Shown: piece by piece, positions 45,130 through 54,239 of the stretch
Layout: each line of letters opens with the position of its first letter
How positions within the stretch are numbered: position 1 is the stretch's first letter
From: Prosthecodimorpha hirschii
GTDB lineage: Bacteria; Pseudomonadota; Alphaproteobacteria; Rhizobiales; Ancalomicrobiaceae
Length of the DNA: 64,000 bases
Direction: 5' to 3'
Assembly (NCBI RefSeq): GCF_001305515.1
Contig: NZ_LJYW01000001.1
Location: forward strand, 3,290,734 to 3,354,733
Translations under genes and position numbers: made by a program
Notes under the pieces: generated by a model
What the model was told of the DNA's origin: nothing
What the model saw: the letters and a program-made list of their open reading frames with translations, nothing else
Databases searched by the model: none

Positions 45130-45606
45130 ATGACCACAGCGTTCAGGCTTTGCGAGCCGCGCGACAGCGAGGCCCTCGCGACGCTGTTCGAACAGATGCA
45201 GGCCCATTATGGCGTGCCCTGTCCGCCGCGCGCGACGATCCTCGCCGATCTGGCGGACCTGCCGCCGGGCAACCGCATCCTGGTCGCCGACACTGGCGGC
45301 GGGATCGACGGCTTTGCCGCCTTCGCGGCGCTCTATCCGGGACCCGGTCTGCGCAAGGGGTTGTTCCTCAAGGAGCTCTACGTCGCGGAGGGCCGGCGCG
45401 GCCTCGGTCTCGGCCGCGGGCTGATCGCGGCGCTTGCCGAACTGGCGACAGCCGAGGGCTATGGCCGCATCGACTGGACCGCCGATCGCGACGACGCGGC
45501 GCTGCTCGCCTTCTACGATGGGCTCGGGGCGCGGCGCGAGGCCTCCAAACTCTTCTACCGGCTGACCGGCGCCGCGCTGGCCGAGACCGCCGGCCGGACC
45601 CGGTGA
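45130..45606 (+). CDS. GNAT-family N-acetyltransferase
   Basis: A 158-residue protein with the GNAT acetyl-CoA loop GRRGLGLGRGLIAALAELA (about residues 92-110), preceded by the beta-4 strand LFLKELYVAE and followed by IDWTADRDDAALLAFYDGLG. It acetylates an amine, but the substrate is not predictable. It is a single-gene unit convergent with the LysR gene, 16 bases apart. Confidence 0.88.
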   Translation: MTTAFRLCEPRDSEALATLFEQMQAHYGVPCPPRATILADLADLPPGNRILVADTGGGIDGFAAFAALYPGPGLRKGLFLKELYVAEGRRGLGLGRGLIAALAELATAEGYGRIDWTADRDDAALLAFYDGLGARREASKLFYRLTGAALAETAGRTR

Positions 45607-45622
45607 CGCGCCGCGCGCCCGC

Positions 45623-46531
45623 TCACGAAGAAACCGCACCTTGCGGCATCTCGGAGCGCGCCGCCTCCGCGAGCGCCCAAACGCAGAAGTGCTTCAGCAC
45701 GCCTTCGCGCGGCCGCTCGTTGGGCGTGGTCAGCCAGTAGCAGTTCTGGCTCTCGAATCCGATGCCGAGCGGGTTGACCAGTTCGCCGGCGGCGAGTTCG
45801 CGCGTGATCAGGGTCCTGGGGACCAGCGCAAGACCCTGCCCGCCGATCGCGCCTCGAATGACCAGGGCATAGTAGGATAGCGTGATGGTCTGCTCGGGCG
45901 GGATGTCGAGGCCGCCATACTGCGCGAACAGCCGGTCCCAGTGCAGCGGGGTCTGCGGATGGACCAGCAGGCGGAACCTGGCGATGTCGCGCCAATCGGC
46001 GATGCCGCCGCCGCGGTCGAGCGTCATCGGCGCGCCGACCAGCACGACATCGCGTCCGAGAAAGTAATCGGCGTTCCAGCCGGGCCACTGCCCCTCGCCG
46101 AAGCGGAAGACCACATCGACATCGCGATGCGCCTCCCGCGAGGCATAGGTCACGAACTGCACATCCACGTCCGGGTGCTGGTCCGTGAAGCCGATCAGGC
46201 GCTGCATGAACCAGCGGTCCCCCAGGATCGGCAGCACGTGCAGGCGCAGGACCGGCCGGCTGCCGCGCAGCCGTGCGGTGCGGACGGCCGCCGTCTCCAG
46301 CGCGCCGAGCGCGACGCGGGCCTGTTCGATATAGACGATCCCGGCCTCGGTCGGGACCAGGCCATGCCGCGCCCGGTTGAACAGCGTCAGCCCGATCAGG
46401 GCCTCCACGGCCTTCAACTGCTTGCTCACCGCGCTCTGCGTCAGACTCAGCGCGACCGCGGCCGCCGAGACGGTGCCGTGTTGGGCGAGGGCGGCGATCA
46501 CCCTCAGCGCGGTGGTGGAGGGCAGGTGCAA
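45623..46531 (-). CDS. LysR-family transcriptional regulator (GcvA type)
   Basis: A 302-residue LysR protein with HTH (ALRVIAALAQHGTVSAAAVA, TQSAVSKQLKAVEALIGL) and an effector domain with the GcvA/AmpR-like segment RDVDVVFRFGEGQWPG. It is divergent from the argininosuccinate-lyase-like gene. A strong palindrome lies in the gap. It probably activates the catabolic operon 46641-54089 in response to the imported substrate. Confidence 0.9.
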   Translation of the reverse strand: MHLPSTTALRVIAALAQHGTVSAAAVALSLTQSAVSKQLKAVEALIGLTLFNRARHGLVPTEAGIVYIEQARVALGALETAAVRTARLRGSRPVLRLHVLPILGDRWFMQRLIGFTDQHPDVDVQFVTYASREAHRDVDVVFRFGEGQWPGWNADYFLGRDVVLVGAPMTLDRGGGIADWRDIARFRLLVHPQTPLHWDRLFAQYGGLDIPPEQTITLSYYALVIRGAIGGQGLALVPRTLITRELAAGELVNPLGIGFESQNCYWLTTPNERPREGVLKHFCVWALAEAARSEMPQGAVSS

Positions 46532-46547
46532 GGCCGACGATCCCCGA

Positions 46548-46566
46548 CTATTCCAATATGGAATAG
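46548..46566. promoter_or_regulatory. Palindromic LysR operator candidate
   Basis: CTATTCCA-ATA-TGGAATAG is a perfect 8-bp inverted repeat containing T-N11-A. It lies 17 bases upstream of the LysR ATG and about 75 bases before the lyase gene, in an A/T-rich island. This is the standard place and form of a LysR binding site. Confidence 0.6.
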
Positions 46567-46640
46567 CATGCTTGACTTCATTTCATTTGTCGAGGGCGCC
46601 CCCCTGATGCCCAATGCGCGGGCAAGAGGAGTGGTTGCAC

Positions 46641-48047
46641 ATGAAGAGCGCAGGTGGGTTGTGGGGCGCCCGGTTCAGCAAGGCGCCGTCGCAGGCGTTG
46701 GTCGATCTGTCGCGCGCGCCTGCGAACTACTTCCGCCTGGCGCCGGAAGATCTGCAATCCTCTGCCGCCCATGCCCGTGAACTGGTTCGCGCCGGCATTC
46801 TGACCGCCGAGGAATGCACGATCGTGGAGGCCGCACTTGCCGACGTCGCCGCAGCCTTCGCCCGTGGCGAAGTGGCGCCGATCCCGGCCGACGAGGATGT
46901 CCACACCTTCCTGGAGCGGGTCCTGAAGGACCGGCTCGGCCCGCTCGGCGGCAAGCTCCGCGCCGGCCGGTCGCGCAACGACCAGGCGGCCAACGATCTC
47001 AAGCTGCATCTTCGGACCAAGGCGCGCGCGGTCGCGGTCGATCTGCTGGCGCTGCAGGACGCGATCGTCGCCCAGGCTGAGGGGCATGTCGACACCATCG
47101 CGCCCGGCTTCACCCATCTGCAGCCGGCCCAGCCGGTCTCCTTCGCCCATCAATTGTTGGCCCATGCGCAGGGTTTCGCCCGCGATATCGACCGCATGAT
47201 GGATTGGGATCGCCGCGCGGCCCTGTCGCCGCTCGGTGCCGCCGCGCTCGCCGGCTCGGCGATCGCGCTCCATCCCGAACTGTCCGCCGTCGAACTCGGC
47301 TATGACGGCCCGTGCGAGAATTCGATCGACGCCGTCGGGGCGCGCGACCATGTCGCCGAATTCCTGTTCGTCACCGCCATGATCGGCGTCAACCTCTCGC
47401 GCCTCGCCGAAGAGGTGTTCATCTGGAACTCCAAGCAGTTCGCCTGGGTCGACCTCGACGACGGCTATGCCACCGGCTCCTCGATCATGCCGCAGAAGAA
47501 GAACCCGGACATCGCCGAGCTGACGCGGGGCCGGGCGTCCCGCCTTATCGCGGTGCTGCAGGGCGTCCTGATCGCGCTGAAAGGCATTCCGTTCGCCTAC
47601 AATCGCGATCTCGCCGAGGACAAATGGGCCGCCTTCGAGGCGCTCGACACGCTCGAACTGGTGCTTCCGGCGATGACCGGTATGATCGCCACCATGACGG
47701 TCGACCGGGATCGCCTGAAAGCCCAGGCGACGCTCGGTTTCACCCTGGCGACGGAGGTTGCCGACTGGCTGTCCCGGCGCGGCATACCCTTCAGCGAGGC
47801 GCACGAGATCACGGGCGCGCTGGTGCGCCATTGCGAGGCGCGCGGCTGCGGCCTGTCCGACCTTTCGGCGGCCGACCTCGCTGCGGTCGATCCGCGCCTG
47901 ACCGCGGACGTGCTGACCCGGCTGACCCCGGAGGCGGCGGTGGCGGCGCGGTCGGGCCACAACGGCACGGCCCCGGCCAGCGTCCGCGGGCAGATCGAAC
48001 GTCTGGTGGCGACACTCGCCCGTCAGCGGGCCTGGGCGAGCGCATAA
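46641..48047 (+). CDS. Argininosuccinate-lyase paralogue (fumarase/aspartase superfamily)
   Basis: A 468-residue protein with the ArgH framework: LWGARFSKAPSQALVDLS, RAGRSRNDQAANDLKLHLR, HLQPAQPVSFAHQLLAHA, the signature GSSIMPQKKNPDIAEL and PFAYNRDLAEDKW. The family splits a C-N bond to give fumarate and an amine. In this setting (amino acid importer, ureohydrolase, own LysR) it is probably a catabolic enzyme for an argininosuccinate-like or guanidino-dicarboxylate compound, not the biosynthetic ArgH. ATG 46641 has AGAGGAG ten bases upstream. Confidence 0.88.
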   Translation: MKSAGGLWGARFSKAPSQALVDLSRAPANYFRLAPEDLQSSAAHARELVRAGILTAEECTIVEAALADVAAAFARGEVAPIPADEDVHTFLERVLKDRLGPLGGKLRAGRSRNDQAANDLKLHLRTKARAVAVDLLALQDAIVAQAEGHVDTIAPGFTHLQPAQPVSFAHQLLAHAQGFARDIDRMMDWDRRAALSPLGAAALAGSAIALHPELSAVELGYDGPCENSIDAVGARDHVAEFLFVTAMIGVNLSRLAEEVFIWNSKQFAWVDLDDGYATGSSIMPQKKNPDIAELTRGRASRLIAVLQGVLIALKGIPFAYNRDLAEDKWAAFEALDTLELVLPAMTGMIATMTVDRDRLKAQATLGFTLATEVADWLSRRGIPFSEAHEITGALVRHCEARGCGLSDLSAADLAAVDPRLTADVLTRLTPEAAVAARSGHNGTAPASVRGQIERLVATLARQRAWASA

Positions 48048-48096
48048 CGCGATCGATCCGGCGCAGTGCCTCGATGCCACGACGGGAGGGATCGCG

Positions 48097-48948
48097 ATGA
48101 CCGACGAACGCGACATGTACCAGACCAGCCATCTTCGGATCGTGCCGCGGCGGCATTGGGGGCGCTGGATTGCGGCGGGCGTGGTCTGCCTGCTGCTGGC
48201 CGCGCTGGTCAGGGCCTTCATCAACGGCAAGATCGAGTGGAACTATGTCGGCCAGTTCCTGTTCTCGCAGAGCATTCTCGAAGGCCTCGTCAACACGATC
48301 CTGATGACCTTCGCCGCCATGGCGGTCGGCATCACGCTCGGCGTGATCTTCGCGATCATGCGCATCTCCGAAAACCCCGTGCTGTCGACCATCGCGACCG
48401 GCTATGTCTGGATCTTCCGCGGCGCGCCGGCGCTCCTGCAGCTGCTGTTGTGGTTCAACCTGGCGCTGGTCTTCCCCAAGATCGGCATTCCGGGCCTGTT
48501 CGAATGGCGCACGGTCGACGTGATGACGCCCTTCGTCGCCGCCATGCTGGCGCTCGGCATCCAGCAGGGTGCCTACACGTCGGAGGTGGTCCGCGGCGGG
48601 CTCCTGTCGGTCGATGCCGGCCAGTATGAGGCGGCACGGTCGATCGGCATGGGCCAGCTCTTGATGCTGCGCCGGATCATCCTGCCGCAGGCAATGCGGG
48701 TGATCCTGCCGCCGATCGGCAACGAACTGATCGGCATGGTCAAGACCACCTCGCTCGCCAGCGTCATCCAGTATTCCGAGATCCTGCACAACGCCCAGAT
48801 CATCTACTACGCCAACACGCGCGTCCTGGAACTGCTTCTGGTGGCGAGCTTCTGGTACCTGTCGGCCGTGACGGTGCTCTCGATCGGCCAGATGTATGTG
48901 GAACGCTACTTCGCGCGCGGAATCCAGCGTCTGAAGGCGGCGGGCTGA
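48097..48948 (+). CDS. Polar amino acid ABC transporter permease (HisM/GlnP family)
   Basis: A 283-residue permease. After a 24-residue N-terminal lead come five or so hydrophobic segments and the EAA loop [20 protein letters not shown]. The HisMQ-family motif [15 protein letters not shown] is present. GGGAGGGATC precedes ATG 48097. Only one permease gene is present, so it should form a homodimer. Confidence 0.93.
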   Translation: MTDERDMYQTSHLRIVPRRHWGRWIAAGVVCLLLAALVRAFINGKIEWNYVGQFLFSQSILEGLVNTILMTFAAMAVGITLGVIFAIMRISENPVLSTIATGYVWIFRGAPALLQLLLWFNLALVFPKIGIPGLFEWRTVDVMTPFVAAMLALGIQQGAYTSEVVRGGLLSVDAGQYEAARSIGMGQLLMLRRIILPQAMRVILPPIGNELIGMVKTTSLASVIQYSEILHNAQIIYYANTRVLELLLVASFWYLSAVTVLSIGQMYVERYFARGIQRLKAAG

Positions 48949-48962
48949 CGGGGAGGCGGAGC

Positions 48963-49730
48963 ATGTCGGAAATCCTCGTCAAGGCGATCGACGTCACCAA
49001 GCGCTTCACCGGCTTCACCGCGCTCGACCGCGCCAGCCTCGACATCCGCAAGGGCGAGGTCTGCTGCATCATCGGTCCGTCCGGATCGGGCAAGAGCACC
49101 TTCCTGCGCTGCATCAACATGCTGGAGCGCATCGACGGCGGCGCCATCTGGATCGGCGGCGAACTGCTCGGCTACCGGCGCGACGGGGACCGTCTCTACG
49201 AGATGCGCGACAGCGAGATCGCCCGCCAGCGCCGCCGCACCGGCATGGTGTTCCAGCGCTTCAACCTGTTTCCCCATCTCACGGCGCTGCAGAACGTGAC
49301 CGAGGGGCCCATCCATGTCCTCGGCGAGGAGCGCAAGGCGGCGGCCGACCATGCGCGCGAGCTGCTCGCCCGGGTCGGCCTCGCCGACAAGATGAACCAC
49401 TATCCGTCCGAACTTTCCGGCGGCCAGCAGCAACGCGTCGCCATCGCGCGCGCCATGGGCATGCGGCCCGAGCTCATCCTGTTCGACGAGCCGACCTCGG
49501 CGCTCGATCCGGAACTGGTCTCCGAAGTTCTCGATGTGATGAAGGATCTCGCCGAGTCCGGCATGACCATGGTGGTGGTCACCCACGAGATGGGCTTCGC
49601 CCGCGGGGTGGCCGACACCGTCGCCTTCATGGAAGCCGGCCGGATCGAAGAGGTCGGCCCGGCCAAGAAAGTGTTGTCCGAACCGGACAATGCCCGCTGC
49701 GCGGCGTTCATCCGCGCCGTCCACAAGTGA
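48963..49730 (+). CDS. Polar amino acid ABC transporter ATP-binding protein (HisP/GlnQ family)
   Basis: A 255-residue ATPase with Walker [11 protein letters not shown]-loop [13 protein letters not shown], signature [17 protein letters not shown], Walker [15 protein letters not shown] and switch [11 protein letters not shown]. The length and absence of an extra domain are typical of amino acid importers. It lies 14 bases after the permease gene, GGAGGCGGAGC just before its ATG. Confidence 0.95.
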   Translation: MSEILVKAIDVTKRFTGFTALDRASLDIRKGEVCCIIGPSGSGKSTFLRCINMLERIDGGAIWIGGELLGYRRDGDRLYEMRDSEIARQRRRTGMVFQRFNLFPHLTALQNVTEGPIHVLGEERKAAADHARELLARVGLADKMNHYPSELSGGQQQRVAIARAMGMRPELILFDEPTSALDPELVSEVLDVMKDLAESGMTMVVVTHEMGFARGVADTVAFMEAGRIEEVGPAKKVLSEPDNARCAAFIRAVHK

Positions 49731-49756
49731 ACGATCTCGACCCTGGGAGAAAGCCA

Positions 49757-50593
49757 ATGACGCCGAAGCACGCCATCCTTGCCATCGGTCTCGCCTGTGC
49801 GGCCGTCACGCCGGCCGCCGCGCAGGATCTGCCGGCCCGCATCAAGACGGCCGGCAAGGTGGTCGTCGCCAACCAGCCGAACTATCCGCCGATGGAATAC
49901 AAGGACCCGGCGACCAACCAGCTCAAGGGTCTCGACATCGACCTCGGCCTGGCGCTCGCCAAGGAACTCGGCGTCAAGGTCGAGTGGTCCGACATCGGCT
50001 TCGAGCAGATGATCTCGTCGCTGACCACCGGCCGCGTCGATCTCATCCATTCCGGCATGAGCGATCTGCCCAAGCGCCGCGAGACGCTCGATTTCGTCGA
50101 CTACATGAAGTCCGGCGCGCAGTTCTACACCTCCTTCGAGCGCAAGGACGAATTCAAGGTCCCGACCGATCTGTGCGGCAAGAAGGTCGCCATGAGCCGG
50201 CGCACGTCCTTCCCGGACGAGACCGCGACCTGGAGCAAGACCAACTGCGAAGCCAACGGCAAGCCGGCGATCCAGGTGGTCGGCTCGGAAGGCTCGGCCG
50301 ATGCCCGCGCGCAGCTCAAGCAGGGTCGCGTCGACGGCGCCGTCCAGGGCTCCGAGACGCTGCCCTACCTGATCAGCCTGGAGAAGGACACCTACCAGAT
50401 CGTCGGCGCGCCCTTCACGGCCGTGCTGCAGGGCATCGCCTTCCCGAAGGCCGAGACCGGCCTGCGCGACGCCTATGCGGGCGCGCTGAAGCGGCTGATC
50501 GCGTCGGGCGAATACAAGAAGATCTTCGACAGCTACGGCCTCGGCGTCACCATGCTGGACACCGTGCTGATCAACGGCGAAGCGGTGAAGTGA
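49757..50593 (+). CDS. Amino acid ABC transporter solute-binding protein (family 3)
   Basis: A 278-residue periplasmic protein with a Sec signal peptide (MTPKHAILAIGLACAAVTPA, cleavage after PAAAQ). SBP_bac_3 features include NYPPMEYKDPATNQLKGLDI and the segment GFEQMISSLTTGRVDLIHSG. GGGAGAAAGCCA precedes ATG 49757. It is the only binding protein in the window with a clear Sec and not Tat signal. The substrate is probably the compound degraded by the lyase and ureohydrolase of the operon. Confidence 0.93.
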   Translation: MTPKHAILAIGLACAAVTPAAAQDLPARIKTAGKVVVANQPNYPPMEYKDPATNQLKGLDIDLGLALAKELGVKVEWSDIGFEQMISSLTTGRVDLIHSGMSDLPKRRETLDFVDYMKSGAQFYTSFERKDEFKVPTDLCGKKVAMSRRTSFPDETATWSKTNCEANGKPAIQVVGSEGSADARAQLKQGRVDGAVQGSETLPYLISLEKDTYQIVGAPFTAVLQGIAFPKAETGLRDAYAGALKRLIASGEYKKIFDSYGLGVTMLDTVLINGEAVK

Positions 50594-50696
50594 GGCCGCC
50601 GGCCCGGGATGCGGACGCATCGGGCCGTTGACGCCAAGCGCATGCGGGATCGCGTTTGAGGCGCGGTCCCGTCGCCCCATCGAGACAGGAATGACC

Positions 50697-52109
50697 ATGT
50701 CCACCGATCCACGGGATGACGTGCCGGCGACCGGCGCGACCGAACTCGCGCGTCTCGCCGCCTTCGCGTCGGCGCTGCGCTGGGACGCGGTGCCGGCCGG
50801 TGTCGCCGCCAAGGTCAAGGTGCATCTGCTCGACACCCTCGGCGCGGCGCTCGCCGGCACCCGGTCGCAGGAATTTGCCCTGGTGCTCGGGACGATCGAG
50901 CCGCACGGCGGCACCGGCGCGCGCATCTGGGGGACCGACCGGCGCGCCAGCGCCCGCGACGCCGCGCTCGTCAACGGCGTCGCCGCGCATGTCTTCGAAC
51001 TCGACGATACCGGCGGCTGCGACCATTCGGGTGCCGTGGTGGTGCCCGCCGTGCTCGCCGCGGCGGAAGGTCGGAGCGTCTCCGGACCCGAGCTCCTGAC
51101 CGCGATCGTCGTCGGCTACGAGGTCGGCCGCCGCCTGCTGGAGGCCGCGGGCGGCTACGATCGCCACAATGGCGACGGCTGGCATTCGACCGGCACCTGC
51201 GGCACGGTCGGCGCCGCGGCCGCGGTCGCCCGCCTGTGGCGGCTCGATGCCGCCGCGACCGCCCATGCCATCACGGCGGCGACCAGCTTCTCGTCCGGCC
51301 TGTGGGCCTTCATCCATGACGGCGCCCAGACCAAGAAGGTGCATGCCGGCCGCGCCGCCGAGGGCGGTCTCTTCGCCGCCCAATTGGCACGCGCCGGCTT
51401 TCGCGGGCCCGCGCAGGTCTTCGACGACGTGTGGGGCGGCTTCTTCCGCAGCTTCGGCCACGGCGCCGGCGATCCGAGCCGGTTCACCGCCGATCTCGGC
51501 ACGGTCTACAAGCTGTCGCGCGTCTCGCTGAAGCCCTATGCCGCCTGCCGCGGTACCCATTCGGCGATCGACGCGGTCGGCGATCTCCTCGCCGAGACCG
51601 GCCGGACCGGCGAGACGGTCGACGGGGTCGATGTCCGCGTCAGCGGCCTGCTGATGGGCATGTGCGGCCGGCGGGAGGCCGAACCGCTCGCCGCCGCCCA
51701 GATGAGCCTGCCGCTGGCACTGGCCTTGCGGCTGGTCCACGGCGAGCCCGGTCTGTCGGCCTATGCGCAGGCTCGGCGCCACGACGCCAGCGTCGCCGCG
51801 GTGCTGGACCGCATCACGCTCGCCGTCGACGAGGGCTTCGCACCGCTCGACGAACCGATCGTCACGCTCCGGTTCAGGGACGGCACGCGGGCCGAAAAGC
51901 GCGTGCCGCGACCGACCGGCTCGGTGGAACGGCCGATGACGCCGGCGGCGATCGATGCGAAATTCGCCGAACTGGCCGGGCTCGCGCTCTCGGCCGAGGC
52001 GGCTGCCGCGGTCGCCGGCCTCGTCGCCACCCTGCCGGAGAGCCAGGATGTCGAACCGCTGCTTGCCTGCCTGACCGGCGCGGGGCCTGTCGCCGATCCC
52101 TTCCGCTGA
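50697..52109 (+). CDS. MmgE/PrpD-family protein
   Basis: A 470-residue protein of the 2-methylcitrate dehydratase/iminodisuccinate epimerase/cis-aconitate decarboxylase fold. It shows VKVHLLDTLGAALAG, NGVAAHVFELDDT, GYEVGRRLLEAAG, GWHSTGTCGTVGAAAA and SLKPYAACRGTHSAIDAV. One subgroup epimerises iminodisuccinate, an aspartate-derived C-N compound, which would fit the lyase and ureohydrolase here. ATG 50697 follows ACAGGA by six bases; ATG 50691 would leave no spacing. A distinct paralogue lies at 54240-55607. Confidence 0.88.
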   Translation: MSTDPRDDVPATGATELARLAAFASALRWDAVPAGVAAKVKVHLLDTLGAALAGTRSQEFALVLGTIEPHGGTGARIWGTDRRASARDAALVNGVAAHVFELDDTGGCDHSGAVVVPAVLAAAEGRSVSGPELLTAIVVGYEVGRRLLEAAGGYDRHNGDGWHSTGTCGTVGAAAAVARLWRLDAAATAHAITAATSFSSGLWAFIHDGAQTKKVHAGRAAEGGLFAAQLARAGFRGPAQVFDDVWGGFFRSFGHGAGDPSRFTADLGTVYKLSRVSLKPYAACRGTHSAIDAVGDLLAETGRTGETVDGVDVRVSGLLMGMCGRREAEPLAAAQMSLPLALALRLVHGEPGLSAYAQARRHDASVAAVLDRITLAVDEGFAPLDEPIVTLRFRDGTRAEKRVPRPTGSVERPMTPAAIDAKFAELAGLALSAEAAAAVAGLVATLPESQDVEPLLACLTGAGPVADPFR

Positions 52110-52130
52110 CCGTTCCCGAGGTTCGTGTCG

Positions 52131-53000
52131 ATGACCGATTTTCCGCCGATCGCCTTCAACCGCGCCGCGCCGGCGCCGCACTTTCCCTGGCCGAACGGCG
52201 CCCGCAGCGCGCTCTTCATCGGCTTCGACGTCGACGGCGAGACCGCCTGGATCGGCAACACGCCGGCCAATGGCGACCGTCTCGTCACCGTCTCGCATGG
52301 CGGCTACGACGGCCGTGTCGGCATCGAGCGCATCCTGACGCTGCTCGACGAGCTCAAGCTGAAGGCGACCTTCTTCATTCCCGGCTGGACGGCGCTCGCC
52401 CATCAGGCCCAGTGCGTGCCGATCGTCGAGGCCGGGCACGAGATCGGCCATCACGGCTACCTGCACCGCCGGCCCGAACGCGGCGCCTTCGAGGCGGCGC
52501 GCGAGGAGATCGACCGGGGCTTCGAGGCGCTGGACCGGGCGCTCGGCGTGCGCCCGATCGGCTACCGGGCGCCGTCGGGCGAGAATTTCCCGGAACTCCT
52601 CGCCTATCTGACCGACAGCGGGGTGACCTATTCGAGTTCGTTCCGTGACGACATCCGCCCCTATCGCCATCGCCTGCACGACGACCGGCCGGGACCGATC
52701 GAGATCCCGGTCAACTATGCCTTCGACGACTGGAATTTCGGCATGACCAGCCGGGTCGATCCGCGTCCGATCTTCGGCCGCGAGGCGGTGCTGAACCTGT
52801 GGATCGACGAATTCGAGGCGACGCACAGCTGGGGCGGCGTCACCACCATGGTGCTGCACCCGCAGGTCTCCGGACGGCCGATGCGCTGGCATCTGCTGCG
52901 CGACTTCCTGCGCCATGTCGCCGCCCGGGACGACGTGTGGATCGCGACCGGCGCCGAAATCGCCCGTCACTATGCGGCCTGCGAGCCGACCTCGCTCTGA
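52131..53000 (+). CDS. Polysaccharide-deacetylase-family hydrolase (PuuE-like)
   Basis: A 289-residue NodB-fold protein with all motifs: Asp pair in IGFDVDGETAW, metal His in GHEIGHHGYLHRR, Arg in GYRAPSGENF, and LHPQVSG near the end. No signal peptide is seen, which suggests a small cytosolic substrate such as a cyclic ureide or N-acyl/N-formyl compound. CGAGG lies eight bases before ATG 52131. It stands between an MmgE/PrpD gene and the ureohydrolase. It is the third member of this fold in the window. Confidence 0.87.
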   Translation: MTDFPPIAFNRAAPAPHFPWPNGARSALFIGFDVDGETAWIGNTPANGDRLVTVSHGGYDGRVGIERILTLLDELKLKATFFIPGWTALAHQAQCVPIVEAGHEIGHHGYLHRRPERGAFEAAREEIDRGFEALDRALGVRPIGYRAPSGENFPELLAYLTDSGVTYSSSFRDDIRPYRHRLHDDRPGPIEIPVNYAFDDWNFGMTSRVDPRPIFGREAVLNLWIDEFEATHSWGGVTTMVLHPQVSGRPMRWHLLRDFLRHVAARDDVWIATGAEIARHYAACEPTSL

Positions 53001-53045
53001 ACGCCATCGGCCGTCCGACACGGACGCGCAGGAGGGAATGCCGAC

Positions 53046-54089
53046 ATGACTCCAGACAAGCTCGCCGCCTTGCGCGCCCGCTACACCGCGACGGGCGGCG
53101 CGGATATCGACGACCCGGACTTCCGCAAGGCCGCCAGCCTGCAATTCTCCGACGGCGACCGGCGCAAATGGCCGTTCTCCGATCCGGCCACCCTGCTCGA
53201 TGCCCCGTTCCGCCCGACCGCCGCGGACGAAGGCTTCGCCGATCTGGATGTCGCCCTCGTCGGGGTGCCGATGGATCTCGGCGTCACCAACCGCGCCGGC
53301 GCCCGCCTCGGACCGCGCGCGGTGCGTGCCGTCGAGCGCATCGGCCCCTATGAACATGTGCTGCGCCAGACGCCGATGTTCGACTGCCGCGTCCTCGACA
53401 TCGGCGACGTGCCCTTCCGCAGCCGCTTCGATCTCGCCGGCTGCCATGCCGATATCGAGGCCTTCTTCGCCCGGATCGTCGCGGCCGGCGTGATCCCGCT
53501 CGCCGTCGGCGGCGACCACTCGATCAGCCGCGCGATCCTGGCCGCCGTCGGGCGTGAGAGGCCGGTCGGCATGGTGCATATCGATGCGCATTGCGACACC
53601 GGCGGCGTCTACGAGGGCTCGAAGTTCCACCATGGCGGCCCGTTCCGCCAGGCCGTGCTGGAGGGCACGCTCGACCCCGAGCGGACCATCCAGATCGGCA
53701 TTCGCGGCGGGGCGGAATATCTGTGGGAGTTCTCGACCGTCTCCGGCATGACGGTGATCCATGCCGAGGAGGTCACCGAGATGGGCATCGCCGCCGTGAT
53801 CGCGAAGGCGCGCGCGGTGGTCGGCGACGGGCCGACCTATGTGTCCTTCGATGTCGACAGTCTCGACCCGGCCTTCGCACCCGGAACCGGGACGCCGGAG
53901 GTCGGCGGGCTGATGCCGCGCGAGGTGCTGGCCATTCTCCGCGGCCTGGCCGGGATCGACTTCGTCGGCGGCGATGTCGTCGAGGTGGCGCCGCAATATG
54001 ACGCGACCAGCAACACCGCCCAGGCGGCCGCGCAGGTCCTGTTCGAACAGCTCTGCCTCGCCAGCCGGACGATCGCCCGCCGCCGCTGA
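53046..54089 (+). CDS. Ureohydrolase (agmatinase/guanidinobutyrase type)
   Basis: A 347-residue arginase-superfamily enzyme. Manganese ligands are visible in GGDHS (about residues 155-159), VHIDAHCDTGG (about 178-188) and SFDVDSLDPAFAPGTGTPEV (about 264-283). The N-terminal lead of about 70 residues before VALVGVPMDLGVTNRAGAR is typical of agmatinase-like members. It hydrolyses a guanidino group to urea and an amine. As the last gene of the lyase/importer operon it suggests that the imported compound carries a guanidino group. GGAGG lies 10 bases before ATG 53046. Confidence 0.92.
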   Translation: MTPDKLAALRARYTATGGADIDDPDFRKAASLQFSDGDRRKWPFSDPATLLDAPFRPTAADEGFADLDVALVGVPMDLGVTNRAGARLGPRAVRAVERIGPYEHVLRQTPMFDCRVLDIGDVPFRSRFDLAGCHADIEAFFARIVAAGVIPLAVGGDHSISRAILAAVGRERPVGMVHIDAHCDTGGVYEGSKFHHGGPFRQAVLEGTLDPERTIQIGIRGGAEYLWEFSTVSGMTVIHAEEVTEMGIAAVIAKARAVVGDGPTYVSFDVDSLDPAFAPGTGTPEVGGLMPREVLAILRGLAGIDFVGGDVVEVAPQYDATSNTAQAAAQVLFEQLCLASRTIARRR

Positions 54090-54239
54090 GGTGGCCGCGC
54101 CGCCCGGGAGACCACGGTCCGGCGGCGCGCGCCACGGACCCCGTCCGAGCACCGGATCGGCGCCGGTTGCGGCGATCGAGGGATGGAGCGCCGCCTCACG
54201 GCGACCGCTCCGGCCCTACGGCTTGGAGCGCCGCCCGCG

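Noticed and set aside
50571-54152. A 1193-codon minus-strand open frame opposite the PrpD, deacetylase and ureohydrolase genes
   Set aside because: It is antisense to three clearly identified genes; long antisense frames are usual in high-GC DNA and its composition is low-complexity Arg/Gly/Asp-rich.
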